NCBI RefSeq assembly: GCF_023094245.1
Contig: NZ_JALMEW010000013.1
Location: forward strand, 1 to 39,303
Length of the DNA: 39,303 nucleotides
Direction of reading: 5' to 3'
From: Halomonas getboli
GTDB lineage: Bacteria > Pseudomonadota > Gammaproteobacteria > Pseudomonadales > Halomonadaceae
Under the pieces are notes generated by a model. That model was not told the DNA's origin. It did no database searches and saw only the letters and a list, made by a program, of their open reading frames with translations. The position numbers were made by a program, and so were the translations under genes. Shown here in pieces: positions 24,762 to 32,527 of this stretch. Numbering within the stretch: the first letter of the stretch is position 1; every line of letters starts with the position of its first letter.

Positions 24762-25049
24762 CTACTCGCCCAAGATTCTCTCGATGTCGTCCACCGCGAA
24801 GCGGCCCTCGCCGCGGCGGTACTTCTCGAATAGGTCGTCGATCGCTTCCAGCAGAAATTCGCGCACCGGCACGTTGTCCTGGCTATGCGCGCGCATCGAG
24901 GACAGTTTCCGGTGAGTGGCCACCGGCACCTCGAGCGGGATCCGCTTCTTCGGCTCGTCACCGCCGGAGACTTCCTTCAGCGCCTTGTCGAGATCTTTAC
25001 GGCCCGTTCCCGGCTTGCGGCGGGCGGTCAGTGTTTTGCGTTCAGCCAT
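24762..25049 (-). CDS. Putative ribbon-helix-helix partition protein (ParB/ParG-type), partner of ParA
   Basis: The 95-aa protein is the second gene of a parA operon and overlaps parA by eight bases. A basic flexible N-terminus (about 30 residues, ERKTLTARRKPGTGRKDLDK) would suit stimulation of the ParA ATPase. The strand-helix-helix segment KKRIPLEVPVATHRKLSSMRAHSQDNVPVREFLLEAIDDLFEKY fits a ribbon-helix-helix fold, with a basic strand followed by 'P.a.h..L..' and 'V...L..AI'. Small RHH proteins of this size are centromere binders and autorepressors in type Ib systems (ParG, Omega). Their sites are short tandem repeats, matching the octad array upstream of parA. DNA target and fold are inferred. 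Confidence 0.7.
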   Translation of the reverse strand: MAERKTLTARRKPGTGRKDLDKALKEVSGGDEPKKRIPLEVPVATHRKLSSMRAHSQDNVPVREFLLEAIDDLFEKYRRGEGRFAVDDIERILGE

Positions 25050-25677
25050 TGATGAACTCCATTACTTCGCGGCCCAGGGCTTCGACTTCCTGGCGCGCCT
25101 TATCGCTCTCCGGCAGGTCCATGACGCTGCCGCCCTTGGCGCAGTCGGCGTAGGCCACTCGCTGGGAGGTGAACGACTCGAAGATCGGCAGGTTGTACTC
25201 GGAAAGGGCCTCGCGAACCTCGCGGCTTAGGTGGGTGTTCTTGATCACCCGCGACACGATGAAGGCGGCCTTCGGGCGGCCGTCGGTCACTTCCTGGCGG
25301 GCCTCGATCAGGTCGACCAGGGTGGCGCAGGAGTAGATGTCGAACGGCGACGGCTGGCATGGGATCAGCACCACATCGGCGGCCTTCACGGCCGGCGCGG
25401 CCAGTTCGCTGATCTGCGGGGCGCCATCGACGACGACGAAGTCGTACCCGCCGGCTACCCTGGGGAGATCCTTGGCGATCTTCGTGCCCATCCGCACGAC
25501 CGGGAAGTCGTCCTCGTTGTCGCGGGTCTCGCTCCACTCGGAGGCGCTGCCCTGCGGGTCGAGGTCCACCAGCAGCACCCTGTGGCCCTGCTGGTGCAGC
25601 CAGCACGCGAGATTCGTCGCCCCGGTCGTCTTCCCGGCGCCGCCTTTTTGGTTCAGCCAGGCGATCACTTTGGTCAT
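25042..25677 (-). CDS. parA: ParA-family partition ATPase (type Ib, ParF-like)
   Basis: This deviant Walker ATPase positions plasmid or prophage DNA on the nucleoid. The 211-aa protein lacks the N-terminal HTH of type Ia ParA/SopA, so it belongs to the short ParF-like class. Motifs are NQKGGAGKTT (Walker A, residues 9-18, signature Lys11 and Lys16), LLVDLDPQGSASEW (about 35-48) and a FVVVDGAP Walker B-like strand. The start at 25677 has GAGGAGG upstream. Octad array B lies 40 bp before the start, where autoregulatory centromere sites of such operons lie. Stable partition genes imply an extrachromosomal prophage. Confidence 0.93.
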   Translation of the reverse strand: MTKVIAWLNQKGGAGKTTGATNLACWLHQQGHRVLLVDLDPQGSASEWSETRDNEDDFPVVRMGTKIAKDLPRVAGGYDFVVVDGAPQISELAAPAVKAADVVLIPCQPSPFDIYSCATLVDLIEARQEVTDGRPKAAFIVSRVIKNTHLSREVREALSEYNLPIFESFTSQRVAYADCAKGGSVMDLPESDKARQEVEALGREVMEFING

Positions 25678-25717
25678 ATCGGCTTCATCCTCCTCGGTTT
25701 ATCGAGCCTTGCGGTAT

Positions 25718-25757
25718 GGACATTAGCACAAATGGACATTTGTGCAAATGTCCAAAT
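25718..25757. repeat. Octad array B upstream of parA
   Basis: Five contiguous octamers, GGACATTA, GCACAAAT, GGACATTT, GTGCAAAT and GTCCAAAT, start at 25718 and keep an exact 8-bp step. Direct, inverted and GTGC/GCAC variants alternate. The position, 40 bp before the parA start, suggests operator plus centromere. Confidence 0.85.
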
Positions 25758-25999
25758 CCTCGATTTATCGCCTATTCCTGTCGCCCGGACGCCTCGCGTC
25801 CTTTCCCTCCCTGCCGAAATGGCTCAACCATGCGGCTTGTGGGCGGTTGTGCTGCCCGACTCCCTTTCCATGTCCTTTCGCATGCACGCCTCCTGCGCGC
25901 CATTCTTTGGCGACTGTGGCGCTTGATCGACTTGATCCACCTTCCCCGCCTTGTTGACCGATAACCGCCCGAAGCCCCTTTGTGCTTATAGGGCCATAA

Positions 26000-26025
26000 G
26001 TGTATGCCGTGGCCTAAGCATACAC
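26000..26025. repeat. Inverted GTGTATGC boxes left of the telomere palindrome
   Basis: GTGTATGC (26000-26007) and GCATACAC (26018-26025) are inverted around a ten-base spacer. The same octamer occurs in both arms of the large palindrome (26081-26088 and 26127-26134). These are candidate accessory protelomerase-binding sites, like the extra repeats flanking the N15 telomere. Confidence 0.6.
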
Positions 26026-26067
26026 CTACGACCCTCCATATACATACACCTTGACCCCTCCTATTGG

Positions 26068-26147
26068 TAGGGCCGCCCATGCATACACTATGCCACCCAT
26101 ACTATACGTATAGTATGGGTGGCATAGTGTATGCATGGGCGGCCCTA
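26068..26147. other. 80-bp perfect palindrome: candidate protelomerase target (telomere resolution site)
   Basis: Two 40-base arms are perfectly self-complementary about the centre between 26107 and 26108, where the sequence reads ACTATAC|GTATAGT. The first mismatch outside is at 26067/26148. It lies directly upstream of the protelomerase gene, as in N15, phiKO2 and phiHAP-1. In those phages such a palindrome is cut and resealed into two covalently closed hairpins. The arms include GCATACAC/GTGTATGC boxes and a GGGCGGCCC-type outer segment. Function follows from context and family knowledge. Confidence 0.9.
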
Positions 26148-26208
26148 GTACCAGTGTGGTGGCAGTATGGTGCAGGGCTATATATGTATGCATGGTGATA
26201 TGTAGGGC

Positions 26209-26237
26209 TTGACGTGTATGAATGTATGGTCTATAAA
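26209..26237 (+). promoter_or_regulatory. Promoter of the protelomerase gene
   Basis: TTGACG (26209-26214) and TATAAA (26232-26237) are spaced by 17 bp, a near-consensus sigma-70 promoter 42 bp before ATG 26279. The spacer contains GTGTATG-AATGTATGG, similar to the boxes of the telomere palindrome, so the enzyme may repress its own promoter. Confidence 0.65.
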
Positions 26238-26278
26238 GACTTTTAGGGTTATCCATGTATGAGAGCGAGGGCGAAACG

Positions 26279-27847
26279 ATGAGCGGTGAATCACGGAAGA
26301 AGGTAAGCCTGGGCGAGCTGATCGAGTGGCTGCTCGATGAGGTCCGGAAGATCGACGCCGACGAAGAGCTGGCGCGCAAAGAGAAGACGAAACGGCTGGC
26401 TCGGCTGGCCAAGCGCTTCAAGAACCGGCTCCACGACGACGGCCGGCGCAAGGAAGAGGACCGCATCGCGGTCTCGACCTTCCGCCGCTACATGACCGAG
26501 GCACGCAAGGCGGTGACGGCTCAGAACTGGCTGCACCACAGCCTCGACCAGCAGATCGAGCGGCTGGCCAAGCGCCACCCATCCCACGCCGATCGGCTGC
26601 TGGCGCTGGGGGAAATCGGCGACATCAACGAGCTGCGCCTGGCCCACCGGGAGCTGCTGGACCGGATCCGCGACGACGACGACGCCTACGAGGACGTCCG
26701 CGGGATGAAGCTCGACCACGAGATCATGCGCCACCTGACCCTGTCGTCAGCGCAGAAGGCCGATCTGGCCGAGGACGCGGTCGAGACGCTCGAGGAGCGG
26801 GCGGTGAACACCGTCGAGATCAACTATCACTGGCTGATGGACCGGATCTATGAGCTGCTGACCAACCGGGAGCGGCTGGTCGACGGCGAATATCGACCCT
26901 ACTACAGCCACCTGGCCCTGGGGCTGGCGCTGGCCACCGGCCGGCGGTCGATCGAGGTGCTGAAGCTGGGCAAGATCTCGAAGGTGGACCGCTACCAGGT
27001 CGAGTTCTCTGGCCAGGCGAAGAAGCGTGGCGGGGTCGACTACAGCCAGGCCTACCACATCTACACGCTGGTGGACGCCGACCTGGTCGTCGAGGCATGG
27101 AACGAGCTGCGCGAGCTACCCGAGGTCGTCGAGCTCCAGGGCATGGACAACACCGAGATCAACCGGCGCACGGCGAAGACGCTCAACACGCTGGCCAAAC
27201 GGGTCTTCGACGACGACGAGCGGGTGTTCAAGGACAGCCGCGCGATCTGGGCGCGGCTGGTGTTCGAGATGCACTTCGCCCAGGATCCGCGCTGGAAGAA
27301 GGTGACCGAGGACGTCTTCTGGCGCGAGATGCTCGGCCACGAGGACATGGACACCCAGCGCAGCTACCGCGCCTTCAAGATCGACTACAGCGAGGCGCCG
27401 GCGAGCGCGGAGCGCGAGCCGGCCAGCGATTACGGCAGCCGCCTCGAGGCGCTGCGCGCCCTGGACGGTGCCGAGGACCTGGAGCGCAGCCAGGCCATGG
27501 CCCGGGTGCATGAGTGGGTGAAGGGACAGATCGAGCAGGAGCCGGACGCGAAGATCACGCAGACGCTGATCAGCCGCGAGCTGGGCACCTACCGGCCGAC
27601 GATCAAGGCCTACCTGGAGCTGGCGAAGGACGCCCTGGAGACGCCGAACGTCGACATGGACCGGGTGGCGCCGGCGGTGCCCGAAGCGGTCGCCCAGGCC
27701 AAACCGCGGCTAGTCGCGCACAAGCAGGGCGACGGTGGCTGGACCGGGGTCGCCAGCGTCAACGGCGTCGAGGTGGCGCGCTGCACCGACCAGCCGACCC
27801 GGATCGCGGCTATGCAAGCGGCCTATCATGCCGCGGGCGACCGCTGA
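26279..27847 (+). CDS. Protelomerase (hairpin telomere resolvase, TelN family)
   Basis: This enzyme cuts the palindromic site and reseals it into hairpin ends, converting circular phage DNA to a linear plasmid-prophage. The 522-aa protein resembles tyrosine recombinases. The catalytic core contains ATGRRSIEVLKLG (Arg223), QAKKRG (Lys248/249), DSRAIWARL (Arg321), GHEDMD (His354) and TQRSYRAF with nucleophile Tyr363. The N-terminal 150 residues are helical and basic, as in TelN. It is shorter than TelN (631) and close to phiHAP-1/VHML-type enzymes. ATG 26279 is preferred because GAGGG lies eight bases upstream; ATG 26255 would add eight residues. The C-terminal domain (about 390-522) is probably for extra DNA binding. 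It converges with the gene at 27826-28095. Confidence 0.93.
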   Translation: MSGESRKKVSLGELIEWLLDEVRKIDADEELARKEKTKRLARLAKRFKNRLHDDGRRKEEDRIAVSTFRRYMTEARKAVTAQNWLHHSLDQQIERLAKRHPSHADRLLALGEIGDINELRLAHRELLDRIRDDDDAYEDVRGMKLDHEIMRHLTLSSAQKADLAEDAVETLEERAVNTVEINYHWLMDRIYELLTNRERLVDGEYRPYYSHLALGLALATGRRSIEVLKLGKISKVDRYQVEFSGQAKKRGGVDYSQAYHIYTLVDADLVVEAWNELRELPEVVELQGMDNTEINRRTAKTLNTLAKRVFDDDERVFKDSRAIWARLVFEMHFAQDPRWKKVTEDVFWREMLGHEDMDTQRSYRAFKIDYSEAPASAEREPASDYGSRLEALRALDGAEDLERSQAMARVHEWVKGQIEQEPDAKITQTLISRELGTYRPTIKAYLELAKDALETPNVDMDRVAPAVPEAVAQAKPRLVAHKQGDGGWTGVASVNGVEVARCTDQPTRIAAMQAAYHAAGDR

Positions 27848-28095
27848 CCGACTGACACTGACAGGCAGGTGATGCAGCCGAGGGGCTGGCGCGAGAGCGC
27901 CGGCCCTTTTTGCTGTGCCCTGGCCAGCCTCTGGTAGATCTCGCGGGCCTGCTTGATGTGATCGGCGGCGTCCAGCGCGACGCTCTGAAGCGTCTGGGGA
28001 TCGACGTCCTGGGCGCTGGTCAGCAGCGTCAGGACAGCGTCGGCGCGATCCAGGCGGGTTTCGAGTTGGTCGCGCTTCTCTTGGATGCTGGTCAT
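27826..28095 (-). CDS. Small hypothetical protein downstream of protelomerase
   Basis: The 89-aa protein has an N-terminal coiled helix (TSIQEKRDQLETRLDRADAVLTLLTSAQD) and a second helix (LQSVALDAADHIKQAREIYQRLARAQQ), then a less ordered tail. Its last 22 bases overlap the 3' end of the protelomerase gene, and the protelomerase terminator lies inside its coding region. A two-helix regulator is possible; no family is recognised. GGAGGG lies upstream of ATG 28095. An inverted repeat at 28124-28139 covers its promoter region. Confidence 0.6.
   Translation of the reverse strand: MTSIQEKRDQLETRLDRADAVLTLLTSAQDVDPQTLQSVALDAADHIKQAREIYQRLARAQQKGPALSRQPLGCITCLSVSVGQRSPAA
27883..27912 (+). terminator. 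Intrinsic terminator of the protelomerase gene
   Basis: A ten-bp stem GGGCTGGCGC/GCGCCGGCCC (one G-T pair) closes a GAGA loop and is followed by TTTTTG. It lies 36 bp after the protelomerase stop, inside the opposing small gene. Confidence 0.8.
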
Positions 28096-28123
28096 TGAAT
28101 GCCCTCCCTGCGTGTTGCTTTAT

Positions 28124-28139
28124 CTGTATAAGTATACAG
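28124..28139. promoter_or_regulatory. Inverted repeat CTGTATA-AG-TATACAG, candidate operator
   Basis: Two perfect seven-base arms are separated by two bases, about 30 bp upstream of the minus-strand start at 28095. The repeat contains a -10-like TATACT on the minus strand (28136-28131). The binding protein is unknown; the repressor or the small gene's own product are candidates. Confidence 0.5.
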
Positions 28140-28179
28140 TATGCATATTCGGGCTTGGTCGGCAATGACTTGACCGGGG

Positions 28180-31100
28180 TCACTTAAAGTCGGCCGCTCC
28201 TGTGTTACTGGCAATGGCGAGGCGCTGTCCGACGTACTCGAGCGTCCAGCTCAGGCTGTCGTCGGTCATGTCGCGCAGGTTGCGCAGGATCTCGCGATTC
28301 AGCCGGGAGACGATGGCAGCCAGGGGCTGAGCCAGCGGCAGGTCGCGGGCGACGCGATAGAGCCGCGACATCACCGTGAGGTTGCAGTGGTCGGCGTCCC
28401 GGGCCCCATGCTGCTCGAGGTCGATCACGTAGCGCAGCGCCCAGGCCAGGCTATCCGGCGACATCTGGCCGTCGATCACCAGCCGCTTCACGTCGTCCGG
28501 CAGCCCCTCGACCGCCCTCACCAGCGGCAGTGACACACTGAGGGGGTTTGAAGCGGCGACGGCGGCGGCGTAGAGGGTTTCGCTCTCCGCAAGGGAGGGA
28601 GACTTTTCATCTGCTGCTGCCACCCCACCATGCAAAGTGTCCCTCTCGCCGGAGGCCGCGTGGTTGTGGGCTTCGTCGGAGGTGTCACCGGCCTGCGGGG
28701 CGGCCATCGGAACGTGGGCCGACTCGCTCTCGTGGGTGGTCAGGCTATGGACGCCCTTCTCGGCGCGCAGGCGAACGTAGTGCATCACCTGCTCCCAGGA
28801 CTCGGGATTGATCGACAGCAGGTTGCGGCCCTGGCTCTTGCGCTTCAGCACGGTCAGGCCGAGGCGATCCAGGATCGACTTCACGAAGGTGGTGGGGCAC
28901 TTCGGCGCGGCCTTGGGATTCACGTAGCGGCCGATCCGCAGGGCGTTGTAGAGCTCGATGGCCTTCTGGTCGGCTAGCAGCGTGTCGCGCACCTGGCGGC
29001 ACTGGTCGGCGGTGAACTCGCCCTCGCCGGTCATCGGCTCGACGCCCAGGGTCTCGAACACCTCGAGCAGCTTGGCGCGCACCGGCCCCTTCCAGCGGTG
29101 GCGGGTCAGGGTGACGTGGGCGCGGCGCTGGACGCGATCGTAGGCGTCGGCCTGCTCCTCGGTGGCCTGGAGCAGCTCCAGGGCCTGCACGCGGCGGATG
29201 CCGCGGTCATCGTAGAAGTCGACGTCGTGGTTCTCGATCTCCTCGACACAGAGCTGGTGCTGGATGTGGTGGCGGTCGATCTCGGCCTGCTCGGCCTCGC
29301 TCTTCAGCTCCTGGCGGGACAGCTTCTGGAAACGCTCGTCGTCGGGCGTCTCGACGCTGTAGAGCAGCTCGAGCCGGCGCTGGCGGACCAGGGCGCCGGC
29401 TTCCTTGCGGTTGGAGCGGCTGGCCTCGATCGCCAGCTCGTCGTGGGCCAGCCGGTTGAGCTGGTAGCCGTCGGCGGCGAGCATCAACAGCAGGTGGTTG
29501 GCGAAGTCGTTGCGGGCCTGGTTCTCGCCGGTGGCGCAGGCCAGGTACATCTCGTCGAAGACGGTCTTTCGCCGGCGGATCATGATCTCTTCGTCGGTCT
29601 CGTCGAAATCCGCGGCGATCTCGTCGGCGGCGATTAGGCCGCGGAACAGCGCCTCGCGGTCGGTCTCGCGCATGGTGCGCGAGATGCCGATGCCCAGCAC
29701 GTAGTGCCGGGCGGTACGGTCGCGGCGCAGCATCTGAATGGCGTCGGAGGGGCTGACGGTCTGGCCGCTGAATATGCCGAAGTGGCGGCTGAAGTGCTCG
29801 GCGGTGATCGACACGCCGGAGGAGATCGCCGGCGAGTAGATCAGGACGTCCCAGCGGATCGCCTCGTCGTTCGGCCGGTCGAGGAAGCGCTCGGCGTCGG
29901 CGTTGGCCTTGCTGTCCTTGTGGACCAGGAGCACCCGGGCGTCGGGGCGCTGCTGCTCGATCTTCGCCGCCAGTTTCTTGGCGGACTCGGCGCTGTCGTT
30001 GGCGACCAGGATCCGCTCGCCGGCGACCGCGGCGTCGAGGGCCTGCTGCCAGACGGATTCGTGGTCGCTGTGATCGACGCGGATGTGGTCGTTCGCGGCG
30101 TCGACCTCGAGGACGTGGATGGTCTCGCCGGGGCGGGCCATCTCGCAGAGCTCGATCAGGCTGTCGTTGGCGTCGGCGTCGCACATGAGGACCTGGCGGG
30201 CCGACTGGACGGCCTCGACCAGGCCGTCCATCACCTTGGTCGGCTGATCGACCGGGCCGGTGGCCACGTGGCGCAGCACCTGGCTGGCCTCGTCGATGCA
30301 GAGGGTGTCGACGGTGGTGAACCAGGAGCGGCCGTCGCCGTTGTGGAACTTGGGGTGGGTGATCGAGTTGACGCAGCAGGCCAGGTGGGTGACCCAGGGC
30401 ATCTCGGCGGCCAGCACGCTGCGATAGTGCTGGGTGTTGAGGCGGAAGGCGGCGTCGCCGACCAGGGAGACGCGGTGGGCGATATAGGCCGACTTCGGCG
30501 CGGCCTGCATGAGCGGGGCGATCAGCTTCTCGGTCTTGCCCGAGCCCATGGGCGCGCGAACGATCACCATGCCCTCGAGGGACTGCACCAGGTGCTGGAT
30601 GTGGTCGGGCAGCAGCACGTTGCCGTGCTCGGCGCGGATCCCGCGCACCTTGTGGTGCTGGACGTGGGGGCGCTGCAGGGCTTCCTCGGTGAAGCTGCGC
30701 AGGCCGGCGGCGGCCGCCATCTTCTTGCGGGCCAGCCAGTTGGCGCGCCCCTTGAGCTTGACGCGGTTGTAGGGCAGGCCCAGGGCTTCGACCGCCTGGC
30801 ACACGGTGGCGTAGACCTGGCGGCGCGTGTAGCGGGTGGGCGCGAGCTGCATGCCGGCGTTGATCGCGCGCAGCGCGACCTCCATCACGTTCTGCTGACC
30901 GGCGGCGCCGATCTGCTGCATGCAGTAGTCGAAGAAGCCGCCCTCGACCTTGATCTTGCTGTTGCGGGCGCGCAGCGCCTTGGCGGTGGCGTCGAGGCCC
31001 AGCAGGCAGTGGACGTCGTTGAAGTCGGTGGGGCCCTTGCCGCTCTCCTGGGCGGCGGCGATCGCCTCCTCCTCGAGGAGCGTGTCCCAGTCCGGGGTGA

Positions 31101-32166
31101 CGCTGCGGATCTCGAACTCGCGACCCATCTCCAGGGCCTTCATGCGGCCGGCGTTGCCGGCGGCGGGCTTCCAGCAGTCGTTGTCGGCGGCGTTGATCGG
31201 CTTCAGGTCGGGGTGAACGCGGCGGTAGGCGCGCACCACCTTGGGCAGGTTGTCGGCGTTCATGGCGACGATGACGCCGCAGCTGTCGCCCTTGATGGCG
31301 GTCTCGGCGAGCCAGGCGCTCGCGCCGGTGGCGAAGCCCTCGACGGCGTAGACGCGCTTCGCGTCGAGGTGGCCGATAACGCAGTGCGCCCCGTCGAACT
31401 GACCGGGGCGCGCGGCGACGGTGTAACGTTTGAACTGTGGGTAGAGGCGCTGGAGGCCTCGGAAGTCGCCGTCGATGCCGTGCAGGGCGAAGGCAACGAA
31501 CTCGCCGTGGCGATCGCGCATCCGCTTGAGGGTCATCACCTCGATGATGCTGCCGATCTGCTTGGCCTCGAGGTACGGCTCGGTGCCATCGGCGTCGCCG
31601 AGGAGCTCGACGGTGTCGAACTTGCCCGGGGCGTACTCGAAGCGCTGCTCGCCGCGGCCGTGCCAGGCCAGCTCGTAGGCGTTGTGTTCGGTCTGGCGCC
31701 GCGCCTCGGCCTCGCGCTCCTGGCGCTCGATCTCGGCAACGCGCGCGGCGCGCTCCGCGCGCCGCTTCTCCTGCTCGGCCAGCCAGCGGCGGTGGCGGTC
31801 GTCGGTGACCGTCCCGCCGTCGCGGCGGTAGAGGTCCAGGAGGGCGTCGTAGCCGGACCAGGTCTCGGTATGGCCGCCGTGGGCCATGGTGTGGAAGTTG
31901 AGGTGCGGGAACTCGATGCCGTTCCGGGCGCGCTTGAGCGAGCCGAACACCGCGACCTTGTGGCGGTGCCCCTTGACCAGGGTGGGGATCTTGCCGCGGT
32001 ACTTCTTGTCGTTGAGGCGGACGTGCCCGGCGAGCGCCGGCCAGTCGATCTGCACCTCGGCGGCGACGGCCGAGATCTCGGAATGGCAGTAGTCGAGCAG
32101 CGCGTGGGGGTCGCTGTTGAATCGGTCCTGATAGAAGGCCGCGAGGCCCTGGCGTCCTGTCTTCAT
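28180..32166 (-). CDS. repA: Replication protein RepA (N15-type primase-helicase)
   Basis: This large multifunctional initiator both primes and unwinds DNA and is thought to be the only phage replication protein needed, as in N15 (RepA 1324 aa; here 1328). A TOPRIM-like primase region holds YAVEGFATGAS (about 271-281), INAADNDCW (about 324-332) and GPTDFNDVH (about 377-385). A helicase region follows, with APMGSGKT (Walker A, Lys about 544) and CIDEAS (Walker B, about 624-629). A downstream SGVSITAEHF segment resembles helicase motif V/VI. In N15 the origin lies inside repA, so an internal origin is likely but not located. ATG 32166 is chosen; ATG 32190 would add eight residues. Further upstream the frame only reads through octad array C. 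Confidence 0.92.
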   Translation of the reverse strand: MKTGRQGLAAFYQDRFNSDPHALLDYCHSEISAVAAEVQIDWPALAGHVRLNDKKYRGKIPTLVKGHRHKVAVFGSLKRARNGIEFPHLNFHTMAHGGHTETWSGYDALLDLYRRDGGTVTDDRHRRWLAEQEKRRAERAARVAEIERQEREAEARRQTEHNAYELAWHGRGEQRFEYAPGKFDTVELLGDADGTEPYLEAKQIGSIIEVMTLKRMRDRHGEFVAFALHGIDGDFRGLQRLYPQFKRYTVAARPGQFDGAHCVIGHLDAKRVYAVEGFATGASAWLAETAIKGDSCGVIVAMNADNLPKVVRAYRRVHPDLKPINAADNDCWKPAAGNAGRMKALEMGREFEIRSVTPDWDTLLEEEAIAAAQESGKGPTDFNDVHCLLGLDATAKALRARNSKIKVEGGFFDYCMQQIGAAGQQNVMEVALRAINAGMQLAPTRYTRRQVYATVCQAVEALGLPYNRVKLKGRANWLARKKMAAAAGLRSFTEEALQRPHVQHHKVRGIRAEHGNVLLPDHIQHLVQSLEGMVIVRAPMGSGKTEKLIAPLMQAAPKSAYIAHRVSLVGDAAFRLNTQHYRSVLAAEMPWVTHLACCVNSITHPKFHNGDGRSWFTTVDTLCIDEASQVLRHVATGPVDQPTKVMDGLVEAVQSARQVLMCDADANDSLIELCEMARPGETIHVLEVDAANDHIRVDHSDHESVWQQALDAAVAGERILVANDSAESAKKLAAKIEQQRPDARVLLVHKDSKANADAERFLDRPNDEAIRWDVLIYSPAISSGVSITAEHFSRHFGIFSGQTVSPSDAIQMLRRDRTARHYVLGIGISRTMRETDREALFRGLIAADEIAADFDETDEEIMIRRRKTVFDEMYLACATGENQARNDFANHLLLMLAADGYQLNRLAHDELAIEASRSNRKEAGALVRQRRLELLYSVETPDDERFQKLSRQELKSEAEQAEIDRHHIQHQLCVEEIENHDVDFYDDRGIRRVQALELLQATEEQADAYDRVQRRAHVTLTRHRWKGPVRAKLLEVFETLGVEPMTGEGEFTADQCRQVRDTLLADQKAIELYNALRIGRYVNPKAAPKCPTTFVKSILDRLGLTVLKRKSQGRNLLSINPESWEQVMHYVRLRAEKGVHSLTTHESESAHVPMAAPQAGDTSDEAHNHAASGERDTLHGGVAAADEKSPSLAESETLYAAAVAASNPLSVSLPLVRAVEGLPDDVKRLVIDGQMSPDSLAWALRYVIDLEQHGARDADHCNLTVMSRLYRVARDLPLAQPLAAIVSRLNREILRNLRDMTDDSLSWTLEYVGQRLAIASNTGAADFK

Positions 32167-32190
32167 GTAACGTCCGTTGCCGGCGGACAT

Positions 32191-32226
32191 GCACAAATGT
32201 GCAAATGTCCATATGTCCAAATGTGG
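32191..32226. repeat. Octad array C upstream of repA
   Basis: The contiguous octamers GCACAAAT (32191), GTGCAAAT (32199), GTCCATAT (32207) and GTCCAAAT (32215) are followed by GTGG, with an additional GGACAT just before them. The array ends 25 bp from the repA ATG, so a bound protein could control repA transcription or translation and hence copy number. Confidence 0.82.
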
Positions 32227-32527
32227 GGCAAACGTTGAACGCTACGAGATCAGGCCATATACTGTGGGAACTTGCGGCTAGTTTTCTTTGGCCTGCCCGC
32301 TAACAGACCTTTGAAATCAATAACTTGCCCAAGTTGTCCAAATGACATAACGATCTGCCCAGATCGGCTACCTCGTAGCTTCCAACGGCCGGGCCGCTAA
32401 CCCGGCCGTTGTTCTATCTGCCCTTCCTAAACTTTCTGATCCTAACGCATAGCGGCGTGCGTAGCGAGCTGCCCCACTATGCTACGCCAGAATGTCCAGA
32501 TTAGTAAAACCATCCTGTCCAGATTCG
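32227..32527. ncRNA. Structured non-coding region between repressor and repA
   Basis: No convincing reading frame fills these 300 bp. Several inverted repeats do: a 10-bp perfect stem AACGGCCGGG/CCCGGCCGTT (32384-32393 with 32401-32410) and CGATCT/AGATCG (32351-32356 with 32361-32366). There is also GCGTAGC/GCTACGC (32459-32465 with 32481-32487), and a long-range pair GTTGAACGCTACGAG (32234-32248) with CTCGTAGCTTCCAAC (32372-32386; 13 of 15 pair). It would be the repA mRNA leader or encode an antisense/immunity RNA. Neither stem has a T-run, so simple termination is unlikely. Confidence 0.4.

Larger units (their letters stand above)
25678..26254. other. Intergenic region between parA and the protelomerase gene
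   Basis: This 577-bp stretch separates divergent genes. It holds octad array B (25718-25757), a small inverted repeat (26000-26025), the 80-bp palindrome (26068-26147) and a promoter for the protelomerase. From about 25760 to 25970 I see no coding or structural signal. The region is AT-richer than the genome average. Confidence 0.8.

Noticed and set aside
26279..27847. Conventional integrase with an attachment site
   Set aside because: The adjacent 80-bp perfect palindrome, RepA and ParA point to hairpin-telomere formation; no excisionase or att-like tRNA segment was seen.
32320..32415. tRNA gene
   Set aside because: The hairpins do not form a cloverleaf; no T-loop TTC motif or acceptor stem was found.
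32491..32525. Sixth octad array between repressor and the leader
   Set aside because: Two GTCCAGAT boxes are present but spaced 23 bp apart, which breaks the 8-bp rhythm, and no boxes lie between them.
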